DNA from: an uncultured Bacilli bacterium
GTDB lineage: Bacteria > Bacillota_I > Bacilli_A > RF39 > UBA660
Assembly: GCA_947624955.1 (NCBI GenBank)
Contig: CANQMM010000004.1
Span: forward strand, 1-53,665
Direction of reading: 5' to 3'
DNA: 53,665 nt
Shown here: one piece after another, positions 1-7,461 of the stretch
Numbering within the stretch: the stretch's first letter is position 1
Layout of the letters: every line of letters begins with the position of its first letter
Notes under the pieces: generated by a model
Seen by the model: the letters and a program-made list of their open reading frames with translations, nothing else
Database searches by the model: none
Told to the model about the DNA's origin: nothing
Translations under genes and position numbers: made by a program

Positions 1-8
1 TTATAATC

Positions 9-33
9 CCACTAGCTTAGCTAGTGGTTTTTT
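9..33 (+). terminator. Intrinsic terminator of a gene left of the window
   Basis: A perfect 8-bp stem (CCACTAGC/GCTAGTGG) with a 3-base loop is followed by six T on the plus strand. No plus-strand gene precedes it inside the window, so it most likely ends a transcript that enters from the left. Confidence 0.75.
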
Positions 34-35
34 GA

Positions 36-56
36 TGGCTTGCCCTTTGCAAGCCA
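36..56. other. Perfect 8-bp inverted repeat without T-tract
   Basis: TGGCTTGC and GCAAGCCA flank a 5-base loop directly after the terminator at 9-33. Neither strand has a T-run after it, so it is not a standard terminator. Its role is unknown; it may be part of a transcript 3' end or a protein binding site. Confidence 0.4.
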
Positions 57-73
57 CACCCTTAAAGGTTAAT

Positions 74-98
74 AAAAAAAGATGATTTTACTCATCTT
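74..98 (-). terminator. Terminator of the surface protein gene
   Basis: On the minus strand AAGATGA and TCATCTT form a 7-bp stem followed by seven T. The stem begins inside the stop codon of the upstream minus-strand surface protein gene. Confidence 0.8.
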
Positions 99-1473
99 AA
101 ATGCTCAATTCATATGGTTTTTTTTCACTGCCAATATGATTGTCATCGTGAATTATTTTAACATCTGACTTTAGATAAACGACCGGCCGGACACCAATAA
201 TGGCATTAACATTGTTGGAATGTCCATAACCTGAAGAGTTCACAAGAAACGAAATGTCACGGTATCCGGAACGAGGTGTAAGTGTCCACTGCGCATAATT
301 TGCATTGTATAGCCAGTCGTTATTTTTACAGTTGCTAAAATTACCTTCACTCCAGCCATATAAATCTTTTGCTAAGCATGAATCTCTACCATATACTTCT
401 CCTCCTGTGGCATATCCATAGTCACTTGGATACATTAGTCCTACTTTCCCTATCCATTTCTTCGGATTATTTTCATATACTATTTCACTTCTTTCGACAG
501 TATAAAATTGTTCTGCTAATACTACTGATGAACTTGGCCCGCCTAAATTCCACATTGTTGTTTCTATCATATTTTTAGCAACGTCAGTCAAACCAATTTC
601 TTCATAGTCACCTGTATGCTGCCAGTAATCGCCCTCATTTAATAATTTTTGCAGTGATGCATTGCTCCAATTGTTGACATTACTTGAAGCCCACGGTAAT
701 TGAGATGTCAATCTATCTTTTCTAATTATCTTTATTCTCTTTTCATAATCGCCATTTTCACTTGGCTTAACATAGAATACCCCTATAATCCTCCATAGTT
801 CATCATTAAATGTTACGTAATTGTTCGGATCTTGACCTATATATCTAACGTTCTCATCTGGGTCGTCGTTGGCCATTGTTTTTGTATTTGTGGCAAGGAG
901 ATTTTCGATATATTCGGCTCCGGTTGGTTCGGCAGCAGTTGATACTACGGAAATAAGAGCTTGAAAGGTACTCCCTCCTACTTGGCCATTAGTTGCATCA
1001 TTATCTATCCACAATCTTAATGAATAAGTTTTTTCTGTTTCTGGTTCTAGTCCTCCAAAATCTAAAGAACGCGAACTACTTGTATTATCAAGTGCCGTAC
1101 TAACAGAGTTATATGCACTATACAACATTGGACGACGATTATTTAATTGTAATTTAATATATTGATCATCCATTGTACTTGTATTTAATTTTTCTAAATT
1201 TACGGAAAAGTGAGCATAGATATTACAGGTATTTTTAATCGTAAAAGTATATGCTTCTTGTTGCATTCCTTTTTCATCTGGTATAGGATAAGCATTATTA
1301 AAGTTAATTATATTATTATCATCTGTATAACTAATACTAAAGCAACCTGATTGAAAAAGATTAGTACCAGATTGAACTTCAGTTTGGTTCCATACAGCAT
1401 AAGAAAAACCAATACCTATCGATATTGATAAACATACGGCAAGTATTCCTAGTACTACTACTTTCTTATTCAT
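97..1473 (-). CDS. SipW/TasA-type exported surface protein with C-terminal DUF6273-like domain
   Basis: Predicted exported protein of 458 residues. Residues 1-30 form a basic start plus one hydrophobic segment ending in an SYAVWNQT-type motif, which resembles SipW-dependent signal peptides of the TasA/camelysin class. Residues about 30-185 are Ser/Thr/Asn-rich and beta-like, as in that class. Residues about 190-458 are rich in Trp, Tyr and Gly and end in a WTLTPRSG...IGVRPVVYL pattern that I associate with DUF6273-type domains of gut Bacillota surface proteins; this family name is from memory. The start is supported by AGGTGA six bases before ATG. Function is unknown: a fibre, adhesin or cell-surface protein is plausible. 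The gene stands alone, has its own terminator, and its promoter holds a 13-base G-run between -35 and -10, which suggests ON/OFF or graded switching. Confidence 0.75.
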   Translation of the reverse strand: MNKKVVVLGILAVCLSISIGIGFSYAVWNQTEVQSGTNLFQSGCFSISYTDDNNIINFNNAYPIPDEKGMQQEAYTFTIKNTCNIYAHFSVNLEKLNTSTMDDQYIKLQLNNRRPMLYSAYNSVSTALDNTSSSRSLDFGGLEPETEKTYSLRLWIDNDATNGQVGGSTFQALISVVSTAAEPTGAEYIENLLATNTKTMANDDPDENVRYIGQDPNNYVTFNDELWRIIGVFYVKPSENGDYEKRIKIIRKDRLTSQLPWASSNVNNWSNASLQKLLNEGDYWQHTGDYEEIGLTDVAKNMIETTMWNLGGPSSSVVLAEQFYTVERSEIVYENNPKKWIGKVGLMYPSDYGYATGGEVYGRDSCLAKDLYGWSEGNFSNCKNNDWLYNANYAQWTLTPRSGYRDISFLVNSSGYGHSNNVNAIIGVRPVVYLKSDVKIIHDDNHIGSEKKPYELSI

Positions 1474-1501
1474 ACCTAGTCACCTATATCTTTCTATGAC
1501 T

Positions 1502-1533
1502 AGGATACCCCCCCCCCCCCGCATATTTGTCAA
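1502..1533 (-). promoter_or_regulatory. Promoter with G13 homopolymer in the spacer
   Basis: On the minus strand a consensus -35 (TTGACA, 1528-1533) is separated by 20 bases from TATCCT (1502-1507, four of six matches to the -10 consensus). Thirteen of the 20 spacer bases are consecutive G (C13 on the plus strand, 1508-1520). A tract of 10 would give the optimal 17-base spacer. Seen: the hexamers and tract. Inferred: slippage of the tract tunes or switches transcription of the surface protein gene. Confidence 0.65.
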
Positions 1534-1559
1534 ACTCGAAAGTATGTACGCTATCGCTA

Positions 1560-1590
1560 ATGTAGACAATTGAATTTCTTATGTAGACAA
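1560..1590. repeat. Two 10-bp direct repeats 21 bp apart
   Basis: ATGTAGACAA occurs at 1560-1569 and again at 1581-1590, exactly two helical turns apart and 27 bases upstream of the -35 hexamer of the minus-strand surface protein promoter. The spacing suits a paired activator or repressor site. No regulator is identified. Confidence 0.4.
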
Positions 1591-1624
1591 AATTATAAAT
1601 TGATTTAAATTTGTAAAAAAATAA

Positions 1625-1725
1625 CCAATTTTGAAAATTGAAGCTTATTTTTATGGCAATTTGTTAAAAATCTAGGGGGTTTTAACGAAATTGACTTATT
1701 TTTTTGCTTCAATTTTGAAAATTGG
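1625..1725. repeat. 101-bp element bounded by 20-bp inverted repeats
   Basis: The arms at 1625-1644 and 1706-1725 match in inverted orientation at 19 of 20 positions. Each arm also contains the 15-base near-palindrome CAATTTTGAAAATTG. The right arm ends five bases before the -35 hexamer of the plus-strand promoter at 1730. It could be a pair of operator sites, a very small mobile-element remnant, or a cruciform. No transposase lies nearby. Confidence 0.5.
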
Positions 1726-1729
1726 CTTT

Positions 1730-1757
1730 TTGACTTTTATTGGTTATTGAGTATGAT
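1730..1757 (+). promoter_or_regulatory. SigA-type promoter of the small membrane peptide
   Basis: TTGACT (1730-1735), a 16-base spacer and TATGAT (1752-1757) precede a leader of about 60 bases that ends in a GGAGG ribosome site and the 28-codon ORF at 1822. Confidence 0.6.
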
Positions 1758-1821
1758 ACCTCTTCGGAAAGACGCATTGTGCTTGCCTTCATTCCTACGA
1801 GCTAGTTTGGAGGCGGTGTAG

Positions 1822-1908
1822 ATGAAAAAAGATTGTCAAATCTTATTTCACTATATTATTATTCTATTACTCCTAGTAATAATCATTTACTTGCTTAATC
1901 AGCAATAG
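1822..1908 (+). CDS. 28-residue hydrophobic peptide, possible type I toxin
   Basis: Too short for the ORF track. The reading frame starts at ATG, eight bases after a strong GGAGG, and encodes 28 residues: a short polar start (MKKDCQ), an unbroken hydrophobic helix of about 18 residues rich in Ile and Leu, and a polar end (NQQ). One membrane span with tiny polar tails, a strong ribosome site, a roughly 60-base structured leader and an intergenic location match the general form of type I toxins of Bacillota (Fst, TxpA or BsrG type). I see no specific family match. A possible opposing RNA lies just downstream (1932-2003, minus strand). Alternatives are a regulatory leader peptide or a holin-like peptide. 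Confidence 0.5.
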   Translation: MKKDCQILFHYIIILLLLVIIIYLLNQQ

Positions 1909-1931
1909 AATTTGAATATTCAGGGGGTTTT

Positions 1932-1967
1932 GGAAATAACAAAGCACTAGCAAGCTCGTGCTAGCGC
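1932..1967 (-). terminator. Minus-strand terminator downstream of gap
   Basis: Read on the minus strand, GCGCTAGCA pairs with TGCTAGTGC (nine pairs including one G-U) and is followed by TTTGTTATTT. On the plus strand the G-U becomes an A-C mismatch, so it favours minus-strand termination. It could end the kinase-gap mRNA, a short antisense RNA, or both. Confidence 0.6.
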
Positions 1968-1978
1968 TAGACCAAACA

Positions 1979-2000
1979 GGTAAGCGCTAATGCGCTTTCC
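1979..2000 (+). terminator. Weak plus-strand hairpin after the small peptide gene
   Basis: AAGCGC and GCGCTT flank a 4-base loop, extended by a GG/CC pair across a mismatch, and an AT-rich stretch follows on the plus strand. It is a possible 3' end for the 1822-1908 transcript, but the T-run is poor. Confidence 0.3.
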
Positions 2001-2042
2001 ATAATTTTATTATACTACTTTTTTAATAAATTACAAACTAGA

Positions 2043-3053
2043 TTATTTTATTTGACATAGCGTTTTGGCAGTACGCATCATTTGTGCTGTATAACCCATT
2101 TCGTTATCATACCAAGCGACAACTTTAACTAATTGTTTGCCATCACTTTCCAAAACAGAAGTGGAAAGTAAGTCGACTAAAGCACCGCATTTTTTCCCGA
2201 TGATATCACTAGATACTACCGGATCCATAGTAGCTTTAAGAGTTTCATTTTGATTGTTGATAAATAAATTATTTAACTCTTCGACAGAGGTATTTCTTTT
2301 TAACTCCAAAGTAACATCAATTACTGAACCGTCGCTTACAGGAACACGGAAAGCATTACCATCCATTTTACCTTGTAAAGAAGGAATAACTAAACCAATA
2401 GCACTAGCAGCGCCGGTAGAAGCAGGAACGATATTCATTGCACAAGCTCTACCCCGACGGGCTTTAATACCTTTTTTGTGAGGAACATCTAGAGTTGCTT
2501 GGTCATTGGTGTAAGCATGAACGGTAGTCATAAAACCTTTTTCGATACCAATATTTTTTTCAATGACATTTAATACCGGAGCAAGACAGTTGGTAGTACA
2601 AGAGGCAGCGGAAATAATGGTTTCACTACCGTCTAAGATATTATCATTAACATTATAAACAATAGTTTTAACATCGCCTTTAGCAGGAGCGGAAATAATA
2701 ACTTTTTTAGCGCCCGCAGTGATATGTTTCATAGCATCTTCATATTTGGTAAATAAACCAGTACATTCAAAGACTACATCGATATCTAAATCACGCCACG
2801 GTAAGTTGGCCGGATCTTTTTCACTAAATATTTTAATATGTTTTTTATTGTTAATAACTAAATCGTTATCCACAAAGGAGATAGCTTCTTCGTGAAAACT
2901 ACGATGATTAGTATCGTATTTAAGTAAATAAGCAAGAGTTTCTGCATCTGTTAAATCGTTAATTGCGACGACATCAAAATCAGTTCCGGTAATCATTTCT
3001 CTAAAAGCTAAACGGCCGATACGGCCGAAGCCATTAATTGCTACTTTAATCAT
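2043..3053 (-). CDS. gap: Glyceraldehyde-3-phosphate dehydrogenase, type I
   Basis: Converts glyceraldehyde 3-phosphate, NAD and phosphate into 1,3-bisphosphoglycerate in cytosolic glycolysis. The 336-residue length is normal. The N-terminal Rossmann motif is INGFGRIGR, and an Asp near residue 33 (INDLTD) fits NAD preference. The active-site block SCTTNC holds the catalytic Cys near residue 152. The C-terminal WYDNEMGY is the usual family signature. The start has an AAAGGA site upstream. It lies 29 bases after the nucleoside kinase gene on the same strand, so the two are probably cotranscribed. This is an unusual partner: pgk and tpi are not next to it. Confidence 0.97.
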   Translation of the reverse strand: MIKVAINGFGRIGRLAFREMITGTDFDVVAINDLTDAETLAYLLKYDTNHRSFHEEAISFVDNDLVINNKKHIKIFSEKDPANLPWRDLDIDVVFECTGLFTKYEDAMKHITAGAKKVIISAPAKGDVKTIVYNVNDNILDGSETIISAASCTTNCLAPVLNVIEKNIGIEKGFMTTVHAYTNDQATLDVPHKKGIKARRGRACAMNIVPASTGAASAIGLVIPSLQGKMDGNAFRVPVSDGSVIDVTLELKRNTSVEELNNLFINNQNETLKATMDPVVSSDIIGKKCGALVDLLSTSVLESDGKQLVKVVAWYDNEMGYTAQMMRTAKTLCQIK

Positions 3054-3082
3054 TATATCAATCCTTTTCTATTTTTATTTTA

Positions 3083-4726
3083 CTATTCAAATATACTACC
3101 ACCAATGAATTCCCGCAAGATGGAATCGTCATTTACGTATTCAGATGGTATAGGGAAAAATCCTTTTAAAAAGTTAATAAGTCTTCTAGCTTCTTCATAA
3201 TATGGTGAACCACCATCAATAGAGTAAAGTAGGGGCTCGACATAGACTTTTAATACTCCTATTTCATAAGCAAGGGAGGTATTGATAATCGTATCTGATT
3301 GGTTAATGAAAGGGTAAATATATTTTTCTTCCCCGTGTCTTAAAGTCTCAAGATAAGCAATGGTGTCATCGACACTACGATTGCGGGTTCTTCGATCCCT
3401 AACGATTCTTCTTAAAACTCTTAAATCAGTTGAAGAAATATAATTATGACGGTCGACTTTTAAAGCGAGGAAGGGACTTAAATAAATTTTATATTTTAGT
3501 TCCTGGGGAATCGATGGAGTTAGTTCATCATTAAGACAGTGTAAACCTTCCATTAAAATGATACTGTTAGGTGGTAAAGTTACTTCTCTATCGAAGACTT
3601 TGGTACCGGTTGGAAAATCAAAACGGGGCATTTTAACGGTCTTGCCATTTATCAAATCATTAAGAGTAGTACTAAGTAATTGGGTATCAATGGCATCTAA
3701 ACTTTCAAAGTCATAGTTACCAAATTCGTCTTTAGGAGTTTCTTCTCGTTCTTTAAAATAATCATCAACACTAATCATAAATGGCTTATAACCTAAAGCT
3801 TTCAAGTTTAAAGCAATCTTTTTAGTTGTTGTAGTTTTACCGGAAGATGAAGGACCGGCGATTAAAACGTACTTAGCTTTACGATTAATTATTGCTTCGA
3901 CAACTTTTTGAATATTGATATTGAAAAACATTTCACTAGATTTAACAAGTTCTTTGATTTGATAATTACTAATCATATCATTAATATCGGATAAGTAGGT
4001 AGCTTGGTGTTGTTTTAGCCAATAACGCGAGTCTTTATAATTTTTAATGACTTTTTCATAATGAACATATGGTTCAATAGTGGAATGATTAGTACTTTCG
4101 GGAAGAAGGAGAACTAATTCGTTAGGATTTAAATATTTTAAATCAAAGTTTTGTAAGATTTGGGTAGTATAGGGCATTTCAACATAAAAATAGTTAATAG
4201 TTTTATGGAGTTTATAAAGAGTTACGATATCATTAGTGACATTATGAATATTTTGAGCTTTTTCTTCTTCACCTATTAGATGACAAAATTGAATAGCTTC
4301 TTGTTTAGCAACATTTAAACGTTTAATAGGAGCATTAGATTTAGCAATATTCAACATCGCATTTTTTAATTGAGAAACATCTTGCTCGGTGAATTCTTGG
4401 GGACCATTTATCGTAATATGAATTCCACGCATTATGGAATGATTGAAAGTTACTTTATAAGATTTACCAAATTCTTCATTTAGAGCAACTTGTAAAACGA
4501 ATTTAAGACCAGCTTGATAAATTTTATTACCAATTACAGAATTAGGATAAATTAATTCGACATAATCTTGATTAGCGACTTTAGTATCTAAGGGAACTAA
4601 TTCATTATTAACGCGAACGCCGATAAGATTAGGATATAACTGAGAAAGATAATCATAGTAAGATAAGCCAAGGGGAAGAGTTTTTTCACCTTCGCCTTTG
4701 ATATTAATAGTTATTTCTTGATTCAT
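3083..4726 (-). CDS. Nucleoside (uridine) kinase with N-terminal TGS and ThrRS-like domains
   Basis: Probably phosphorylates uridine or another nucleoside in pyrimidine salvage. Residues 1-65 look like a TGS domain. Residues about 70-240 resemble the second additional domain of threonyl-tRNA synthetase. The C-terminal half from about residue 285 is a P-loop kinase of the uridine kinase/phosphoribulokinase group, with Walker A GPSSSGKTT and a following SVDDYF motif. The 547-residue length and domain order match the long 'TGS plus uridine kinase' proteins known in Bacillota and Thermotoga, not the roughly 210-residue Udk. Substrate is therefore less certain than the fold. It is transcribed divergently from clpP and leads into gap. 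Confidence 0.88.
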   Translation of the reverse strand: MNQEITINIKGEGEKTLPLGLSYYDYLSQLYPNLIGVRVNNELVPLDTKVANQDYVELIYPNSVIGNKIYQAGLKFVLQVALNEEFGKSYKVTFNHSIMRGIHITINGPQEFTEQDVSQLKNAMLNIAKSNAPIKRLNVAKQEAIQFCHLIGEEEKAQNIHNVTNDIVTLYKLHKTINYFYVEMPYTTQILQNFDLKYLNPNELVLLLPESTNHSTIEPYVHYEKVIKNYKDSRYWLKQHQATYLSDINDMISNYQIKELVKSSEMFFNINIQKVVEAIINRKAKYVLIAGPSSSGKTTTTKKIALNLKALGYKPFMISVDDYFKEREETPKDEFGNYDFESLDAIDTQLLSTTLNDLINGKTVKMPRFDFPTGTKVFDREVTLPPNSIILMEGLHCLNDELTPSIPQELKYKIYLSPFLALKVDRHNYISSTDLRVLRRIVRDRRTRNRSVDDTIAYLETLRHGEEKYIYPFINQSDTIINTSLAYEIGVLKVYVEPLLYSIDGGSPYYEEARRLINFLKGFFPIPSEYVNDDSILREFIGGSIFE

Positions 4727-4795
4727 GAAACCACCTTTTATTCTATATTATATTTTATCAAAGAAGATATGTTTCGTCTAGATGAGGATTTTTAG

Positions 4796-4823
4796 TTGAC
4801 ATTAAAAGATTTGTCGATAAAAT
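4796..4823 (+). promoter_or_regulatory. clpP promoter
   Basis: Consensus -35 TTGACA (4796-4801), 16-base spacer, and TAAAAT (4818-4823). No CtsR heptad repeat (GGTCAAA pairs) or CIRCE element was seen nearby, so the classical heat-shock repressors are not indicated. Confidence 0.7.
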
Positions 4824-4872
4824 TTGGGTATTAGATAGGAAACAACCGGTAATATATTAATAGGTGATACTT

Positions 4873-5442
4873 TTGAATATGATTCCAAATGTAATTGAAA
4901 AAAAATATAATGGGGAGTATGTTTATGATTTATACAGTAGATTATTAAAAGATCGTATTGTCTTTATTTGTGGGGAAATCAACGATATCAGTAGTAATCT
5001 CATAGTTAGTGAGTTATTGTATTTAGATAGTTTAAGTCACGACGAAATTTGTGTTTATATCAATAGTCCCGGTGGGAGTGTCAGTGCCGGAATGGCGATA
5101 TATGATACGATGAATTTGATTAAGAGTGATGTTAAGACGATTGTTGTAGGGATGGCCGCTTCGATGGGAGCTTTCTTACTAGCTAGTGGTGCTAAAGGAA
5201 AAAGGTGTGCTCTACCTAATAGTGAAATAATGATTCATCAACCACTAGGGGGAGTAAGTGGGCAAGCGACAGAAATTCAAATAGCAGCCGAAAGAATACT
5301 GAAACTAAAGAAAAAGCTAAATGGGATTTTAGCTAAACAAACAGGGAAAAGTTTAAGAAGAATTAGCCGCGATACAGAAAGAGACTACTACTTAAGTGCT
5401 AAAGAAGCTTTAGATTATGGTTTAATTGATGAAATCTTATGA
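4873..5442 (+). CDS. clpP: ATP-dependent Clp protease proteolytic subunit
   Basis: Serine peptidase that forms the double-ring chamber working with Clp ATPases in protein turnover. The triad is visible: Ser in GMAASMGAF, His in IMIHQPLG, and Asp in RDTERDYYL. The track start (GTG at 4864) lies inside the AGGTGA ribosome site. TTG at 4873, five bases after that site, gives MNMIPNVIE, which lines up with the MNLIPTVIE start of Bacillus ClpP, so I chose it; ATG at 4879 is the alternative. The 189-residue length is normal. It is followed 23 bases later by a Nudix gene on the same strand. Confidence 0.96.
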   Translation: MNMIPNVIEKKYNGEYVYDLYSRLLKDRIVFICGEINDISSNLIVSELLYLDSLSHDEICVYINSPGGSVSAGMAIYDTMNLIKSDVKTIVVGMAASMGAFLLASGAKGKRCALPNSEIMIHQPLGGVSGQATEIQIAAERILKLKKKLNGILAKQTGKSLRRISRDTERDYYLSAKEALDYGLIDEIL

Positions 5443-5465
5443 TATAATCTAAATGGTGAAGATAG

Positions 5466-6080
5466 ATGGAGTATTTAGATTATTACGATGAAAATGATAA
5501 CTTATTAGGTTATGAAACGAGAGAGGCAGTCCACGAAAAAGGGTTATGGCATCGGACCCTTCATTGTTGGCTATACGATGAACAGGGAAGAGTATTTTTT
5601 CAAATAAGAAAAGATAGCAACAATACTTTTTATACGACGGCTTCCGGTCACGTCTTACACGGGGAAAGTTTAACAGATGCCTTTAAAAGGGAAATTAAGG
5701 AAGAGATTGGTTTAGACTTAAAGATGAGCGAAGCCACACTAGTCGATGTCGTTACTTGGAAAGCCGAAAAGATAAAAAATGGCAGACCGTGGATTGACCA
5801 CGCAAAAGCCCACGTCTATGTCGATTTGTTTAACGGGAGTTACAAGGATTTTAAGTTTGATGGTAATGAGGTTGGAGGTCTAGCTTTAGTCGATGCCGAA
5901 GAAGCTTTAAATTTATTTACGACGATGAGTGGAGAGATTAAAGCAACATTAATTTTAGATAATGGAGAAATTAAAGAAGAAATGGTCAACCCAAGTAACT
6001 TTTTAAAGATGGAGCACGAAACGTTAATTGACAAATACGGTGATGTTTTAAGAAAAGTAATCGAACTAAAAAACAAGTAG
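5466..6080 (+). CDS. Nudix hydrolase, IDI/YfcD-like
   Basis: Nudix-fold hydrolase of 204 residues; substrate unknown. A complete Nudix box runs from GHVLHGE through REIKEEIGL at about residues 61-83 and fits the metal-binding pattern GX5EX7REUXEEXGU. The N-terminal part (RTLHCWLYD..., then a QIRK block) resembles isopentenyl-diphosphate isomerase-like Nudix proteins such as YfcD. Residues after 140 form a C-terminal extension. GGTGA precedes the ATG. It probably shares the clpP transcript and ends in a bidirectional terminator shared with the next, convergent gene. Confidence 0.88.
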   Translation: MEYLDYYDENDNLLGYETREAVHEKGLWHRTLHCWLYDEQGRVFFQIRKDSNNTFYTTASGHVLHGESLTDAFKREIKEEIGLDLKMSEATLVDVVTWKAEKIKNGRPWIDHAKAHVYVDLFNGSYKDFKFDGNEVGGLALVDAEEALNLFTTMSGEIKATLILDNGEIKEEMVNPSNFLKMEHETLIDKYGDVLRKVIELKNK

Positions 6081-6099
6081 TTAAATATTACTTGTTTTT
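6069..6099. terminator. Bidirectional terminator between convergent genes
   Basis: An 11-bp stem (AAAAACAAGTA/TACTTGTTTTT) with a 9-base loop has an A-run on the left and a T-run on the right. It covers the stop codons of both convergent genes (Nudix, plus strand; 149-residue protein, minus strand). Confidence 0.85.
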
Positions 6100-6530
6100 A
6101 AATTTCTACCTTCTTCGTAGAAAGCTTGTTCAAGAGTAATAGGTTTAGCAGGTTCACCATTAGTCACTATTTGTAGATAATTGTTAAATAGGGCGTTATC
6201 ACTGATAACTATATAACCTTTGGTGCGTAAATCAGGAAATTGGGTGTTTTGAAATTGGGAATAGGTTAGGTCGATAAGATAGAAACTAGCAATACCGTAT
6301 TTAGGAACTAAGCAAAAATGATGATCATAATTAAACCCTAATGAAGAGGTAGTAACTATATGGTTCGGTAGGTGATAATCTAATAATTTAAGCGATATTA
6401 GTGAACTATAAACCATACAGGTTCTTTCCGTAGTTAAGTTAGGATACTCTTGTTTGATAGCATTGATAGCTTGTTCTATTAACGCGGTTTGATCTTGTTT
6501 GCGTATATTAATCATATCTAATATATCCAT
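6081..6530 (-). CDS. Small protein with Cys-His-Asp pattern, possible transglutaminase/papain-like fold
   Basis: I do not recognise the family. From the chosen start it has 149 residues with no signal peptide or membrane segment. Three spaced blocks stand out: Cys38 in ERTCMVYSS, His70-His71 in DHHFCLV, and Asp87 in YLIDLTYSQF. The order C-H-D, with His and Asp on predicted adjacent strands, is that of transglutaminase-like and papain-like enzymes. The activity is therefore a guess from spacing. The longer ORF start would overlap whiA by 29 bases. ATG at 6530 follows AAGGAAG at good distance and starts just after the whiA stop, so it is preferred. It is the last gene of the yvcK-whiA operon. 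Confidence 0.6.
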   Translation of the reverse strand: MDILDMINIRKQDQTALIEQAINAIKQEYPNLTTERTCMVYSSLISLKLLDYHLPNHIVTTSSLGFNYDHHFCLVPKYGIASFYLIDLTYSQFQNTQFPDLRTKGYIVISDNALFNNYLQIVTNGEPAKPITLEQAFYEEGRNLKTSNI

Positions 6531-6531
6531 A

Positions 6532-7461
6532 CTATTCTTCCTTTTCTTTGTGCTGTTCAACTAGTTTTTTCATTTTAATAAAGTAATGATTTATACCGGA
6601 CTTGCCAATTGGACGACCGGTTTCTTCGGTGATAATATCGGCAAGCTCTTGAAAGGATACTTCGGGATATTTAAGACGATATTCTAATACTTCTTGAATA
6701 CGTTCATCTAAGAGGGCCATTAAGTCGTGTTCTTTCAAGTAATTAATATCTTCAAGATGCTTTAAGCCCGTTTTGATAATCTTTTCTTGATTGGCAATTT
6801 CACAATTATTAAGACGATTAACCATGTTTTTATGGTCACGATAAATACGAATATCTTCGAAATAGAATAAGGAATTGATAGCGCCGAATAAGCGGAGTAA
6901 ATCGCTAATCATTTCCGCACTTTTGATATATATCATATAACGGTTAGAACGTTTGAGTATCTTAGCATTGATTTGGAAATTTTGGAGAAGCTGAAGAATA
7001 TATAAAGCTTCTTTTTTGGTACTGACAACAAACTCTAGATGATAACCACTATTTTTAGGATCACTTATGCTACCGGATGCGAGAAACAATCCTTTTAGGT
7101 AAGCCGTTTTTTCTTCGTCGGTCGATAAGAAATATTCTTCGGGAAGTGTTTTTTTATTATTTTCTAAAATGTTTAATCTTTCGAGAATGTTATCAATATT
7201 AGAAGTTAGTGTCAAGATATATACTTGGCGAGTTCGTAATTTTCTTTGCAAACGATAAGTAATTTGGGGAGAAATATTAAAAGCTTCTTTAATTAATTTA
7301 TATACCCGGCGGGCAACTTTAGCGTTTTCGATAGTTACCTCTATTTGATTTTTAGTTATATAGGCATCAAAACGAATAAAAGCCGATAACTCACAAATAG
7401 TTTCTAAAGGATTTAAAGTAGTGTTAGCAATTTCTTCTTTTATACTAGTAGCAAATGTCAT
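6532..7461 (-). CDS. whiA: WhiA family DNA-binding regulator
   Basis: WhiA homologue of 309 residues, near the usual family length. Family knowledge: WhiA is needed for sporulation in Streptomyces, and in Bacillus it affects division and chromosome segregation. The N-terminal half has the degenerate LAGLIDADG homing-endonuclease fold (block AYLKGLFLASGSIS). The C-terminal part from about residue 225 is a helix-turn-helix with the YPEVSFQELADII and GKSGINHYFIKMKK segments characteristic of the family. Its ATG overlaps the yvcK stop (ATGA), so translation is coupled. The usual third partner, rapZ (yvcJ), is absent here. Confidence 0.95.
   Translation of the reverse strand: MTFATSIKEEIANTTLNPLETICELSAFIRFDAYITKNQIEVTIENAKVARRVYKLIKEAFNISPQITYRLQRKLRTRQVYILTLTSNIDNILERLNILENNKKTLPEEYFLSTDEEKTAYLKGLFLASGSISDPKNSGYHLEFVVSTKKEALYILQLLQNFQINAKILKRSNRYMIYIKSAEMISDLLRLFGAINSLFYFEDIRIYRDHKNMVNRLNNCEIANQEKIIKTGLKHLEDINYLKEHDLMALLDERIQEVLEYRLKYPEVSFQELADIITEETGRPIGKSGINHYFIKMKKLVEQHKEKEE

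Larger units (their letters stand above)
1932..2003 (-). ncRNA. Candidate short RNA convergent with the small peptide gene
   Basis: A minus-strand promoter-like pair, TTGTAA (2031-2036) and TATAAT (2009-2014) with 16 bases between, would start an RNA near 2002 that ends at the terminator at 1932-1967, about 70 bases. It would lie opposite the 3' end of the mRNA for the 28-residue peptide, as in convergent type I antitoxins. This is a proposal from promoter and terminator positions only. Confidence 0.3.

Noticed and set aside
1508-1520. C13 run as a simple sequencing artefact
   Set aside because: It cannot be excluded without reads, but its exact position between -35 and -10 of a surface protein gene makes a biological role more likely.
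4796-4872. CtsR or CIRCE heat-shock operator before clpP
   Set aside because: Neither the GGTCAAA tandem nor the CIRCE inverted repeat is present.
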